From the NCBI RefSeq assembly GCF_000714815.1, contig NZ_JMIH01000024.1:248001-312000 (forward strand): a stretch of 64,000 nt of DNA. The letters run 5' to 3'. Under the pieces are notes generated by a model. The model saw only the letters and a program-made list of their open reading frames with translations. It was not told where the DNA came from and did not search any database. The DNA comes from Anditalea andensis (GTDB lineage Bacteria > Bacteroidota > Bacteroidia > Cytophagales > Cyclobacteriaceae). This document shows, in pieces, positions 53,426 through 63,073 of this stretch. The stretch's first letter is position 1; every line of letters begins with the position of its first letter. The position numbers were made by a program, and so were the translations under genes.

Positions 53426-53732
53426 ATGAGGTTAGTTTATATTACCGAAGTATAGTGAGCATTTAAAAATCAATGTTCCAGATAGCTCTAATGGCTTAAG
53501 TGGAAAATTTGGTTTTAAATTACAAAAAAGGAATAGCATTGCAATATTTATACCATGGATATTGAATCGCCGGTCTGGGCAGCTACACCAGACGAGGTCA
53601 AAATTCTGCTGCACAATGACCTGAGTACCTACTCTTAACTAATTTAAGGCATTTGAACTGTCCCTACTATCCTAAACTGATGAAAAAAGAAATTTCATTT
53701 AACTATTGATAGGGAAATTTTTATCTGCTGGT
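53426..53732. other. Intergenic interval with menA terminator
   Basis: About 300 bases without a gene. The stem AAATTTC / GAAATTT (53690-53696 and 53714-53720) is followed on the minus strand by T6, a plausible terminator of menA. A second hairpin covers the menA stop (53725-53744, CTGCTGGT / ACCAACAG with one wobble). A 27-codon ORF (53555-53638, plus) starts MDIESPVWAATPDEVKILL; too short to be supported. Confidence 0.4.
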
Positions 53733-54713
53733 TCAAACCAACAGGCGCTGGCTTAATATTAACCCCACTCCAAAAGCCAAGACCCACATCAAAGTAGCAA
53801 TAGCCATCTTCTTAAGAAAGGGGTCGATCTGTTGGGAATTCTTTCCCTTCTGAACTCCAGCGCCTACCCTTACCATTAGTGGCAGTAGCAGGAAGGCTAG
53901 GAAACCTCCCCACGCTTTCTCCTGAAATATGAAAATCAACATAAATAGATTGCCTCCTATAATCAATGCCCAGTTATACTTTATAGCAGCAAGTTTACCT
54001 ATTCTTACTGGAATAGATTTCTTACCTGCTTGGGTATCTGCCTTGATATCTCTGATATTATTGATATTTAACACTGCTGTACTGAACAGGCCCAAGGATA
54101 TGGCAGGCCATATGACAGCAGATTGGAAGTCAAGCATGTGAAGAAAAAGGGTACCCAATACTCCCGTCAATCCAAAAAATAAAAATACAGATATGTCTCC
54201 AAGACCCATATAGCCATAGGGCTTGGTTCCTGAGGTGTAAGTCACCGCTGCTGCTATAGCGAATAATCCCAAAGCTATAAAACCCCAGAACATCAGCCAG
54301 CTGCTCACCGCTACATATAACAATAAAATCCCGCTGAACAGTGATAAAACGGCAAATATTACCATAGCAATTTTCATTTCATGCAGTGGAATGATGCCGG
54401 ACTGTACCGCTCTTATGGGACCTTCTCTATTTTCACTATCTGCCCCGTGAATACTGTCGCCATAGTCGTTTGCGAGGTTAGACAGTATCTGCAATAGGGT
54501 AGTGGTACTGGCTGCCAAAACTAAGATTTCCCACTTAAAAGACTGATAGTAATAAGCCAAAAAGCTAGCCATCAGTATACTTGCCAGTGCTAAAGGTAAA
54601 GTTCTTAATCTTATGGCATGAATCCAAGCCTCTTTTTTGCCTGCTAATTTTACTTCCACTTTAATATATTCTTGTAAATGCTGACCAATATTGCAAGTCA
54701 ATAAAACCTGCAT
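53733..54713 (-). CDS. menA: 1,4-dihydroxy-2-naphthoate polyprenyltransferase
   Basis: Membrane UbiA-family prenyltransferase that attaches the isoprenoid side chain in menaquinone synthesis. 326 residues; first Asp motif in LANDYGDSIHGADSENREGP, second in INNIRDIKADTQAGKKSIPVRIG (here in part), eight to nine TM segments, and the preceding WIHAIRLRTLPLALAS. The start at 54713 is supported by the -7 box at 54735-54742; GTG at 54659 (VEVKLAGKK) is an alternative. Last gene after gpx, argS and arginase on the minus strand, and far from menE/menB. Confidence 0.92.
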   Translation of the reverse strand: MQVLLTCNIGQHLQEYIKVEVKLAGKKEAWIHAIRLRTLPLALASILMASFLAYYYQSFKWEILVLAASTTTLLQILSNLANDYGDSIHGADSENREGPIRAVQSGIIPLHEMKIAMVIFAVLSLFSGILLLYVAVSSWLMFWGFIALGLFAIAAAVTYTSGTKPYGYMGLGDISVFLFFGLTGVLGTLFLHMLDFQSAVIWPAISLGLFSTAVLNINNIRDIKADTQAGKKSIPVRIGKLAAIKYNWALIIGGNLFMLIFIFQEKAWGGFLAFLLLPLMVRVGAGVQKGKNSQQIDPFLKKMAIATLMWVLAFGVGLILSQRLLV

Positions 54714-54734
54714 TATTTTTCAGTATGATAGGGA

Positions 54735-54742
54735 CAAATTTA
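54735..54742 (-). promoter_or_regulatory. Possible -7 box of menA
   Basis: Minus-strand TAAATTTG matches TAnnTTTG, 21 bases before the menA ATG at 54713. A matching -33 TTG is not seen. It would give menA a promoter of its own inside the gene series. Confidence 0.35.
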
Positions 54743-54767
54743 TTAAATACGCCGCTTTCGCTAAAGC

Positions 54768-55358
54768 TTAGATGCTTAAATGCTGTAAAATTTTTTCATC
54801 CATAGGGCTTACAGCACTTGGAAAGAAATCTACCAATTTCCCCTGTTCATCTATCAGGTATTTACTAAAATTCCAGGCCGGCTCTTTGTCATTCCAGCCG
54901 TTCATGTCCTTATCAGATAGCCATCTGTATAAGGGGTGCTTATCTACCCCTTTTACCGAAATCTTTTCAAACATTGGAAATGTCACACCGAAGTTTTCAC
55001 TACAAAAAGTTTTGATTTCTTCTTCTGTTCCAGGTTCCTGGCCTCCAAAATTATTGGCAGGAAAACCCAACACGGCAAGTTTATCGCCGTATTTCTCGTG
55101 AAGTTCCTGAAGTTCTGCATACTGGGAGGTATAGCCGCATTTAGAAGCTACATTGACCAGCATTACTTTTCTTCCTCTGTACTGTGAAAAATCCACTTCT
55201 TCACCATCGATATTCTTGAGTTTGAATTCATGGAAATTTTTTGGCATGCTCATATCTTCTATCGTTTGGATGGAGGCAGTCATTGACTCATCGGTTACCT
55301 TGTTTTCTACATTGCAGGATATTGCCAGCAAAGCCAGGAATAATATGTTTTTATACAT
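54768..55358 (-). CDS. Glutathione peroxidase-family thiol peroxidase, lipoprotein form
   Basis: 196 residues. The N-terminus has a lipobox (LLAISCNVEN), so this peroxidase is exported. The GPx tetrad is present: Cys74 in VASKCGYTSQY, Gln107 in NNFGGQEPG, Trp162-Asn163 in PAWNFSKYLID. Cys119 (FCSENFG) is the likely resolving Cys, so thioredoxin-type reduction of peroxides is more likely than glutathione. 54 bases before menA and 49 after argS. Confidence 0.92.
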   Translation of the reverse strand: MYKNILFLALLAISCNVENKVTDESMTASIQTIEDMSMPKNFHEFKLKNIDGEEVDFSQYRGRKVMLVNVASKCGYTSQYAELQELHEKYGDKLAVLGFPANNFGGQEPGTEEEIKTFCSENFGVTFPMFEKISVKGVDKHPLYRWLSDKDMNGWNDKEPAWNFSKYLIDEQGKLVDFFPSAVSPMDEKILQHLSI

Positions 55359-55407
55359 AAACTATGATACTAAATGTTGATAATTAAAAGCTTTACTGCT
55401 AGCAAGG

Positions 55408-57198
55408 TTACATCCTATCCGGTACTTTTACGCCTAATAACGCCATTCCCCTTTTTATTGTTTTAGCTACTTGTAGCGACAAAGCCACCCTAAACTGTTG
55501 GACCAATAAATTATCCTCATTAAATATAGGTAATTCGGCATAGAAACGGTTATATTCTTTGGATAAGTCAAAAAGATATTGGGCTATAACCGATGGGGAC
55601 AATTCTTCTCCAGCTGTTTTTATCTTTTTCTCAAAATCATTTAAAACTATAATAAGTTCCTGTTCTGCTATCTCTAATTTATCAACCTTGGTATAATCTG
55701 CATTTTTATAATCTACTCCTATCTGATCGGCTTTTCTGATAATGGAGGCTATTCTGGCATGTGAATACTGGATAAAGGGACCTGTGTTTCCCTGAAACTC
55801 TATCGATTCCTGTGGATTGAACAGCATTCTTTTCTTAGGGTCTACTTTAAGGAGAAAATACTTTAATGCTCCCATTCCTAAGGTTTCATAGAGTTCCGTT
55901 GCCTGCTCGTCACTGAAACCATCTATTTTACCAAGTTCTTTTGTATGGGATGCTGCCGTATCTATCATTTCCTGCATAAGGTCATCAGCATCCACCACCG
56001 TGCCTTCCCGGGATTTCATTTTACCTGTAGGTAGATCTACCATTCCATAAGAAAGATGATGGAGGCCTTCACCAAAAGGTCTTTCTAATTTTTTTATGAT
56101 CTTAAATAAGACATCAAAGTGATAATCCTGTTCATTTCCGACTACATATACTGATTTATCAAAGCCAAAATCCCTGTACTTAAGGTCAGCTGTTCCAAGA
56201 TCCTGGGTGATATAGACAGATGTCCCGTCAGCCCGTAATACTAACTTTTCATCGAGCCCTTCTTCACTCAAATCTACCCATACGGACCCATCATCTTTTT
56301 TATAAAATACTCCTTTTTCTAGCCCTTCTTCCACTATATTTTTGCCTAAAAGATAAGTTTCTGATTCATAGTAAAACTTGTCAAATAAAACACCCATACG
56401 CTTATAGGTTTCGTTGAACCCCTGGTAAACCCACTGGTTCATCCGTGTCCACAGATCGACTACCTCTTTGTCCCCGGTTTCCCATTTTCTGAGCATGTCC
56501 TGGGCAGCGAGCATCCAAGGAGCCATTTGTTTCGCCCGGGCTTCCGTCTGACCATCGGCCATCAGTTCTGCCACTTGTTTTTTGTATTCGCGGTCAAAAG
56601 CCACATAATATTTACCTGCCAGATGATCCCCTTTCAGCCCGCTGGAGTCTGGTGTTTCCCCATTGGCAATTCGCTGATAGGCTACCATGGATTTACAGAT
56701 GTGGATTCCGCGGTCATTGACAAGGTTAGCTTTTATGACTTCATAGCCGTTAGCAGCCAAAATTTCAGATATGGAAAAACCCAAAAAATTATTTCTTAAA
56801 TGGCCTAAGTGCAATGGTTTATTAGTATTTGGTGAACTGTATTCGACCATTACTTTTTGGCCATTGGATGGAAACTGGCCTATATGTTCCTTATTGTATA
56901 GGTTTTGGAAAATCTGTAACCAGAGTGATTCATTCACCTCTAGATTCAGAAAACCTTTAACCACATTAAAGTCCCTCACTGCAGTGGAATGTTCTTTTAA
57001 GTATTCACCGATCTTACGCCCCCCTTCTTCAGGTCCTGACTTAATGATTTTGAGATAGGGAAACAATACAAAAGTATAAGTACCGGCAAAGTCTTTTCTG
57101 GTGGGTTGAAGTGCCAGGTCTACTTGTGATAGTTCATGGTCAAAAAGTACTTTAAATGCTTTTTGAATATCTAAAAGGATTTGTTCTTGAATCGTCAT
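55408..57198 (-). CDS. argS: Arginyl-tRNA synthetase
   Basis: Class I synthetase, 596 residues, that charges tRNA-Arg. The HIGH-like motif is in EYSSPNTNKPLHLGHLRNNF; the KMSKS-like site is replaced by TGKMKSREGTVVDADDLM; the C-terminal anticodon-binding domain includes NTGPFIQYSHARIASII and the end VAKTIKRGMALLGVKVPDRM (here cited in part). The N-terminal domain is of the usual type. The arginase gene is 33 bases upstream and gpx 49 downstream. Confidence 0.97.
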   Translation of the reverse strand: MTIQEQILLDIQKAFKVLFDHELSQVDLALQPTRKDFAGTYTFVLFPYLKIIKSGPEEGGRKIGEYLKEHSTAVRDFNVVKGFLNLEVNESLWLQIFQNLYNKEHIGQFPSNGQKVMVEYSSPNTNKPLHLGHLRNNFLGFSISEILAANGYEVIKANLVNDRGIHICKSMVAYQRIANGETPDSSGLKGDHLAGKYYVAFDREYKKQVAELMADGQTEARAKQMAPWMLAAQDMLRKWETGDKEVVDLWTRMNQWVYQGFNETYKRMGVLFDKFYYESETYLLGKNIVEEGLEKGVFYKKDDGSVWVDLSEEGLDEKLVLRADGTSVYITQDLGTADLKYRDFGFDKSVYVVGNEQDYHFDVLFKIIKKLERPFGEGLHHLSYGMVDLPTGKMKSREGTVVDADDLMQEMIDTAASHTKELGKIDGFSDEQATELYETLGMGALKYFLLKVDPKKRMLFNPQESIEFQGNTGPFIQYSHARIASIIRKADQIGVDYKNADYTKVDKLEIAEQELIIVLNDFEKKIKTAGEELSPSVIAQYLFDLSKEYNRFYAELPIFNEDNLLVQQFRVALSLQVAKTIKRGMALLGVKVPDRM

Positions 57199-57231
57199 AT
57201 TTTATGCAGTTGACTAGTAAGTATGTATGCG

Positions 57232-58182
57232 TTAAAAATTATGGACAAGTGATTGGGTGGTAGCTTCGAGTACATCAAAAGCATTTTCTGCCATGAGGTT
57301 TTCTGTATCCAATGTCGGATTTACTTCTACGATTTCCCAGCAGCATACCCTTTTATCTTTAATGAGTTCCACATTTAGAGAGATGGCTTCTTCCACAGTG
57401 ATGCCATTGGCTACCGGTGTCCCTGTGCCCATAGAGATGGCGCTGTCCATGCTGTCTACATCAAAGGATATATAAATCTGCTCACAGTCACTAAGCCTAT
57501 TTAAAGCTTTCTTGGCCACTTCTTTTACTCCGGTAGCATGTACCTCATCCGTGGTGATCGTCATTATATTGTGTTTTTTGATGAGGTGGTCCTCAGGGTT
57601 TTCAGTATCTCTAAGGGAAATAAATACGATGTCCTGAGGCAAGATTTTCGGATCTTCTCCACCTGTATTTTTTATTCTTTCCCAGTAAGAAATTTCTTCC
57701 TCGGAGGGTTCGTTGACTTTAGCCTCCAAATTATCCGTAGAAAGGCACATGGCCAGAGGCATTCCATGCATATTGCCGGAAGGTGTGGTATACGGGGTGT
57801 GGAGGTCAGCATGCGCATCTATCCATATCACACCAAGACGTTTTTCTGGATCAGCAGCTTTGATTCCCATGATGGTCCCAGCTGCTGTGGAATGGTCTCC
57901 TGCCAGTACTATTGGAAATTTCTTTTCCACTCTTAATGATTTTATAGCGGTATAAACATTTTCTATTACCTGGTGCACACCGTCTATATATTTGGCGTGT
58001 GGGAATCTATTTCCCTTCCAAAGATACTGGTTTGCATCAGGAACATTTATAGGGTCAAATTTGGTGAAAAACGTTGACTTTTTATCTAAACTGGCCACTT
58101 TAAGGGCATCAATACCCATACTGGCTCCTCTAGTGCCGGCTGCTAATTCTGATCTGACTTCTACTAGTTTTATGTTACGCAT
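57232..58182 (-). CDS. Arginase-family ureohydrolase (arginase)
   Basis: Splits arginine to ornithine and urea; 316 residues. Mn-binding residues are in VLAGDHSTAAGT, WIDAHADLHTP and SFDVDSMD. The text PSGNMHGMPLA, GTGTPVANGIT and WEIVEVNPTLDTENLM is arginase-like rather than agmatinase-like, although the arginine decarboxylase gene is divergent next door. First gene in the arginase-argS-gpx-menA series. On the minus strand TAATTTTG at 58251-58244 fits a -7 box. Confidence 0.85.
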   Translation of the reverse strand: MRNIKLVEVRSELAAGTRGASMGIDALKVASLDKKSTFFTKFDPINVPDANQYLWKGNRFPHAKYIDGVHQVIENVYTAIKSLRVEKKFPIVLAGDHSTAAGTIMGIKAADPEKRLGVIWIDAHADLHTPYTTPSGNMHGMPLAMCLSTDNLEAKVNEPSEEEISYWERIKNTGGEDPKILPQDIVFISLRDTENPEDHLIKKHNIMTITTDEVHATGVKEVAKKALNRLSDCEQIYISFDVDSMDSAISMGTGTPVANGITVEEAISLNVELIKDKRVCCWEIVEVNPTLDTENLMAENAFDVLEATTQSLVHNF

Positions 58183-58658
58183 TTAATTATATGGGTTTGT
58201 ATACAGTACGGGGATAAAATTTGATCTCCTTAATATATAGGTGCAAAATTAGCTAAAAAAGGGGAAAATACGGGTTACCAGGCGGGAAGTTTCATTCAAT
58301 ACAGCATTTGCGCAAATAAATGTTATTCCATTTACCTTTCATGCTGTAGTTAAGCCGGTTAGGATAAATCTGTGTTTATTTCCAATATTTAAAATGCCTC
58401 TGCAAAAATTATTTGTGTTGTAGTTATTGATGAGGCCTATTTTGAATTATGGCTGTTACCTGAGTTTCAGATGTTCCTGGTATTTTCATTTTCCGTTATT
58501 TATCCTTTATTTTGTCCGTTTCTTGTAAACCAAATTGATAATAAATTACTTTTAATACTTATGCTATTGAAAACTTTTTTTCAGTACAGTATTTGAACAA
58601 GTAATGGATTAATAAATTAAGGTCCACTTACCTTTTCTTTCCACCTTAACCATCAGAA
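58183..58658. other. Divergent promoter region between arginase and arginine decarboxylase
   Basis: 475 AT-rich bases without a gene. A -7-like box TAATTTTG is on the minus strand at 58244-58251. No operator (for example ARG-box-like) repeat was recognised. Both neighbouring genes use arginine, so common control from this region is a fair guess. Confidence 0.4.
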
Positions 58659-60047
58659 ATGAATAAATATGCAGATTTGATTCAACAGACTTTTGATTTC
58701 CCTACCAAAGAATTTCATGTTGAAGACAATAAACTTCACTTTAACGGAGTGGATTTGATGAATATAATAGAGGAATATGGAACCCCCCTCAAGCTAACTT
58801 ATCTACCCAAAATCAGTGAAAATATCCAAAATGCCAAAACCATTTTTAACAATGCAATAAAATCCCATGATTATAAGGGGAATTATACTTACTGCTATTG
58901 TACCAAATCATCGCATTTTAGTTTTGTGATGGATGAGGCTTTGAAAAACGACATACACATAGAGACATCTTCTTCATTTGATATACCTATAGTAAGAAAT
59001 TTATACGAAAGAGGAAAAATCACGAAAGACACCTATATAGTTTGTAACGGATTCAAAAGAGATTTATATAAAAAATACATCACCGAACTGCTCAATGATG
59101 GATTTAAAAACTGCGTTCCGATACTGGATAATCTGACGGAGATTGATTATTATTTGGAGCATGTGAAAGTCCCTTTTCAAGTAGGGATCAGAATAGCATC
59201 GGATGAAGAACCAAAATTCGGCTTTTATACATCCCGATTGGGGGTGAGGTATAATGACATCATTAAACTGTATGAAGATAAGATAAAAGATAATCCTAAA
59301 GTCAGCTTGAAAATGTTGCATTTTTTCATCAATTCGGGGATAAAGGACACAGCATACTATTGGTCCGAGCTTACCCGATTTATACAAAAGTATGTAGATC
59401 TGAAAAAATCTTGCCCAGAATTAGACACCATGGATATCGGGGGTGGGTTTCCCATTAAAACCAACGTGTTTTTTGATTACGACTACCAATATATGGCAGA
59501 GCAGATTGTCAAAAACATCAAGTGGATGTGTGCCAAAAACAATACGGTGGAGCCTAATATTTTTACAGAATTTGGTAGCTATACTGTAGGCGAAAGTGGT
59601 GCGGTTCTCTATTCCATTTTAGATGAAAAACTACAAAATGATAAGGAGCTTTGGTATATGATAGATGGCTCTTTTATCACACAGCTACCAGACAGCTGGG
59701 GACTAGATCAAAAATACATCATGCTCGCTATCAATAACTGGAATGAAGAATATCATAATGTATCTTTAGGAGGTCTTACCTGTGATAGTATGGATTACTA
59801 TAATTCAGAAGCCCACCAGTTTAACCTCTATCTGCCAAAACAGGAGGAGAATAGGAAACAGTACATTGGTTTTTTCCATACTGGAGCCTATCAGGAATCT
59901 TTGGGGGGATATGGAGGTATTCAGCATTGCTTGATACCGGCTCCTAAACATGTGCTGATAGATAAGGACAGTGAAGGTAAGGTCACCCATAAATTATTTG
60001 CCGGAGAACAATCCAGCGAATCAATGCTAAAAACCCTTGGTTACTAA
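58659..60047 (+). CDS. speA: Arginine decarboxylase, PLP fold-type III
   Basis: Decarboxylates arginine to agmatine for polyamine synthesis. 462 residues, the short form common in Bacteroidota. The N-terminal alanine-racemase-like barrel has the PLP Lys in YCYCTKSSHFSFVMDEAL, LKMLHFFINSGIKDT and the Gly-rich MDIGGGFPIKTNVFF; the C-terminal domain has GESGAVLYSILDEKL, GGLTCDSMDYYN and FFHTGAYQESLGGYGG. Other fold-III decarboxylases (diaminopimelate, carboxynorspermidine) are less likely. Followed by a clear terminator. Confidence 0.88.
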   Translation: MNKYADLIQQTFDFPTKEFHVEDNKLHFNGVDLMNIIEEYGTPLKLTYLPKISENIQNAKTIFNNAIKSHDYKGNYTYCYCTKSSHFSFVMDEALKNDIHIETSSSFDIPIVRNLYERGKITKDTYIVCNGFKRDLYKKYITELLNDGFKNCVPILDNLTEIDYYLEHVKVPFQVGIRIASDEEPKFGFYTSRLGVRYNDIIKLYEDKIKDNPKVSLKMLHFFINSGIKDTAYYWSELTRFIQKYVDLKKSCPELDTMDIGGGFPIKTNVFFDYDYQYMAEQIVKNIKWMCAKNNTVEPNIFTEFGSYTVGESGAVLYSILDEKLQNDKELWYMIDGSFITQLPDSWGLDQKYIMLAINNWNEEYHNVSLGGLTCDSMDYYNSEAHQFNLYLPKQEENRKQYIGFFHTGAYQESLGGYGGIQHCLIPAPKHVLIDKDSEGKVTHKLFAGEQSSESMLKTLGY

Positions 60048-60058
60048 GTGTTTATAAT

Positions 60059-60090
60059 AATGGTGCTACTGTTGAGTTGCACCATTTTTT
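60059..60090 (+). terminator. Terminator of speA
   Basis: Stem AATGGTGC / GCACCATT, 8 bp, 12-base loop, followed by a T6 tract, 12 bases after the speA stop. Confidence 0.85.
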
Positions 60091-60223
60091 ATAAATTTAC
60101 CTTTCCAATCCTACTAATTTTGCGTATTATTGAATTATTCCTTTGAAATTTATTATAATAATTAATAGAATTTAAGTGTAAAATTTGGTGTAAATCTTAA
60201 ATTCATATAAAATATCTCCTGCA

Positions 60224-62212
60224 ATGATTGATGTCCGGTTACAAAAGTATAGTGGATTTGCTATTGGCCTCTTATTATTTATTTTGAACAGTTACACCTT
60301 TGCTCAGCAAAGAGAAAGGTATGAAGGGGAATATACCTTTAATAATCACGATGGAACTGCCACCTTTACTTTCTATGAGAATAGGGACGGTGAGATAGTT
60401 ATTGATGGTAACTTTTCTTTTGTGAGAAGATCAATAGATACACTGGACAGAACATTGCTGAGTAAGTTAAATGTCAATGGAGTTTATAGAGAAAATAAGA
60501 AACATGGCAGGTGGAGATATGATCAAGAAGAACATAGGGTAGAGTTACGGGATGTAGTTGATTTTGAAGTTGTTACCGATCTTGAAAGTGAGGATTATGA
60601 ACTAAGTGCTACTTATAACCAGGGTCAGCTAGAAGGTGTATGGGAGTATAGGGAGAATAAATTTGAAAGAGGAAGGGTAGAGCCATTATTCAGATCTGCT
60701 CCCATTAATTTTTCAGCGGGAAAAATGGTAGGTGACATATCATTTGAGCAATTTGGGGACTACCTTACCTATAACATTACAGGAAGATTAGATCCACAGG
60801 GTGTCATGGTAGGAGAATGGGTTTTCACCTATATGAGGGATACCATCTTCGTAAGAGAAACAAGAAGATATGAGAATGGATTTTTGCTCGGACTTAGGGT
60901 AGTGGATGACGAAACACGGGAAGTAATTAACGAAGTGATTTTTCACGAAGTCATTCAAAATCTGGATAGGTTAAACCAGGGAGAAGATGTAGGTTTTGGT
61001 ATAGCTGAAGCCAGGTTTCCACTTACTTTCAATGTAGGATATCGGCAGTCTTTTGAAGAATTGCAAGTACAGCAAAGGGGAAATGAATTTTTACGGCATG
61101 TTCTTGGCCGTATCCTTCAGTATGAGGATGAATATGTAGATGATGATGGGAGTCTATCCCAGTATCCCATTCATACCCGAAGATTTGAATATCCCATATC
61201 GCGTGAAGATCAGCGAAATATCGATGAAATAGAAGAAACCTTTGAAGTGCTACAATCAGAGGTTAACCGATTTGCAGAAATGAATGCGCTGGCCATCAAC
61301 CGGTATAGGGATGATTCATTGGCTTTTGCTTATGAATATTTTCAAAGAAAGCAGCATAGATTGGATCAGGTAGACACATTGGTTCAGATTCTGACTTCTG
61401 ATGAGATCAGGTATATAGATCAGGATGTCTTTGTAAGAGAAGGTATTGATTTCTTATCTGCATTTGATACCATACGGTATGAATTTGGTGAAGAGGTAAG
61501 AACTAGGCATTTAGATTATGAAGATGATCTGGGTGCCGATAGATCATTGACAGATAATGTACTGGCTTATATCAGGCGCGAACAGTCTCTAGTAGATGTG
61601 TTCACAGCTTATATCACCCAAGAACTCGAGCAGTTGGAGCAGACTGATGACTTGGCAACAATGGAAGCTAGAATATTGCAAAATAAAGCATTAGTGGATT
61701 CTGTATATTTAAGTCATGAGACCATCTCTAATAGAGACCTTGAAATGTTTGCTTCAGTATATGAAAATATACTTCAGCGCAACTTTAATGAACTTAGCAG
61801 GAGGTATTCAGAAATGGACACCTATATGGAAAGAGTAGAGCAAGGGGAGGTGATATTGGACCTGATATCAGAAATGAGGGAACAGTTTAATAGACTGGCA
61901 GCTGTATTTCCTACTATGGATGACTTAGACGAAACATATCAGGAAGAAACTTTTAATCCATTTACATATTCAAGATATAATGTAAGGGTAAAAGAACGTC
62001 TATTTGATAATGGTGGTATGGTCCTTTTCAATCATTATGTCAGTCAAATTAGAAACGAAGAAGATTACACTATGATAAAAGAACATCTGGATAGGATAGA
62101 AGCCCTTCAGGAAAGATTATATGAACTCAGAGATGTAGACACCAGAAGAATAGAAAGAAGGCTGGGAAGAAGAACATCTATTAACAGAATAGAATCAGCC
62201 CTGGATTTATAA
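60224..62212 (+). CDS. Secreted MORN-like repeat protein with long coiled-coil C-terminus
   Basis: Function not recognised. 662 residues with a signal peptide ending in TFAQQ. The N-terminal third carries MORN-like repeats: YEGEYTFNNHDGTATFTFYE, NGVYRENKKHGRWRYDQEE, YNQGQLEGVWEYRENK and YENGFLLGLRVVDDE. The rest, from about 310, is highly charged and helical, rich in Arg/Glu/Asp, with heptad-like runs such as NELSRRYSEMDTYMERVEQG; no Cys is seen. Two more exported proteins follow (10 bases, then an overlap of the intergenic frame), so the three form an envelope-associated operon. It could be a periplasmic scaffold or a structural filament. Confidence 0.75.
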   Translation: MIDVRLQKYSGFAIGLLLFILNSYTFAQQRERYEGEYTFNNHDGTATFTFYENRDGEIVIDGNFSFVRRSIDTLDRTLLSKLNVNGVYRENKKHGRWRYDQEEHRVELRDVVDFEVVTDLESEDYELSATYNQGQLEGVWEYRENKFERGRVEPLFRSAPINFSAGKMVGDISFEQFGDYLTYNITGRLDPQGVMVGEWVFTYMRDTIFVRETRRYENGFLLGLRVVDDETREVINEVIFHEVIQNLDRLNQGEDVGFGIAEARFPLTFNVGYRQSFEELQVQQRGNEFLRHVLGRILQYEDEYVDDDGSLSQYPIHTRRFEYPISREDQRNIDEIEETFEVLQSEVNRFAEMNALAINRYRDDSLAFAYEYFQRKQHRLDQVDTLVQILTSDEIRYIDQDVFVREGIDFLSAFDTIRYEFGEEVRTRHLDYEDDLGADRSLTDNVLAYIRREQSLVDVFTAYITQELEQLEQTDDLATMEARILQNKALVDSVYLSHETISNRDLEMFASVYENILQRNFNELSRRYSEMDTYMERVEQGEVILDLISEMREQFNRLAAVFPTMDDLDETYQEETFNPFTYSRYNVRVKERLFDNGGMVLFNHYVSQIRNEEDYTMIKEHLDRIEALQERLYELRDVDTRRIERRLGRRTSINRIESALDL

Positions 62213-62222
62213 TTAAATAAAA

Positions 62223-63053
62223 ATGTATTTAAGTAAATTTGCCAAACAAAATTTATTGGCCTTAGGTATTTGTTTTTGGACTATTTCAGCTTTCGGGCAA
62301 GGGGATGCACCACAACAATTTATACCCTCAGAAAGAACTAACCTCCTAGCTACTACAGAATCATGGAACGGATTATATTTAAAATTTAGATTAGGAGATA
62401 GATGGCTCTGGTATCAGGAAAATCACTACAGAAGAAGGAGTAGTGTAGATAACAGAGGAGACTTTATAGGTAGGATGAGTCAGATTTATAACCGATTTGG
62501 ATTTACTTATCTAGCTCGTGATAATTTTGAAATAACTTTCGGACCTACTTTGGTGTGGAATTTTACACCTGATCCAGGAAATCCTGAATTTGTCACTAGC
62601 ACTTTAGAGCCAAGATTTTGGCATCAGTGGTTATTAGTACAACCAATGGGACGCGTTAAACTATTTCATCAATTCAGGTTTGAGCACAGGTTTAAAAGGG
62701 ACAATAATGTAGGGGCTCCCTATAATTATACAGATAGATTTAGGTATAAGGTATATGCCTACATTCCTATAAATAAGCCTAGAATGGAAAATCATACCTT
62801 CTTTATTTCCCCTTCAAATGAAATTTTCTTTGAAACCGGATCTCATATTACCGATATATTAGAGGAAAACAGAATTTATACTGCGATAGGGTATACCCAT
62901 AACAATTTTATGTTTTTTGGTGGTCATATGTGGACCTATGGCCCTTCGGCCATACCAGCGGAGTACAGGCAAAGGCATATAATCAGACTGAATGTCATGT
63001 ACACCCTGGATTTCAGAGATAGCAGAAATGTAAGAAGGGCTTTGGTAAGGTGA
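62223..63053 (+). CDS. DUF2490 outer-membrane protein
   Basis: 276 residues with a signal peptide (CFWTISAFGQG). The pattern is beta-strands with aromatic ends and short turns, as in DUF2490 proteins of Bacteroidota: WNGLYLKFRLGDRWLWYQE, NFEITFGPTLVWNFTPD, RFWHQWLLVQPMGRVKLFHQ, RFRYKVYAYIPINKP. Probably an outer-membrane barrel. It starts 10 bases after the MORN-like gene and runs into the next gene with a gap of 20 bases. Confidence 0.85.
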   Translation: MYLSKFAKQNLLALGICFWTISAFGQGDAPQQFIPSERTNLLATTESWNGLYLKFRLGDRWLWYQENHYRRRSSVDNRGDFIGRMSQIYNRFGFTYLARDNFEITFGPTLVWNFTPDPGNPEFVTSTLEPRFWHQWLLVQPMGRVKLFHQFRFEHRFKRDNNVGAPYNYTDRFRYKVYAYIPINKPRMENHTFFISPSNEIFFETGSHITDILEENRIYTAIGYTHNNFMFFGGHMWTYGPSAIPAEYRQRHIIRLNVMYTLDFRDSRNVRRALVR

Positions 63054-63073
63054 TAATAATAATAAAATTTAGT

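Noticed and set aside
53555-53638. 27-codon ORF in the gap before menA
   Set aside because: Too short and without leader-peptide composition or a downstream gene on the same strand.
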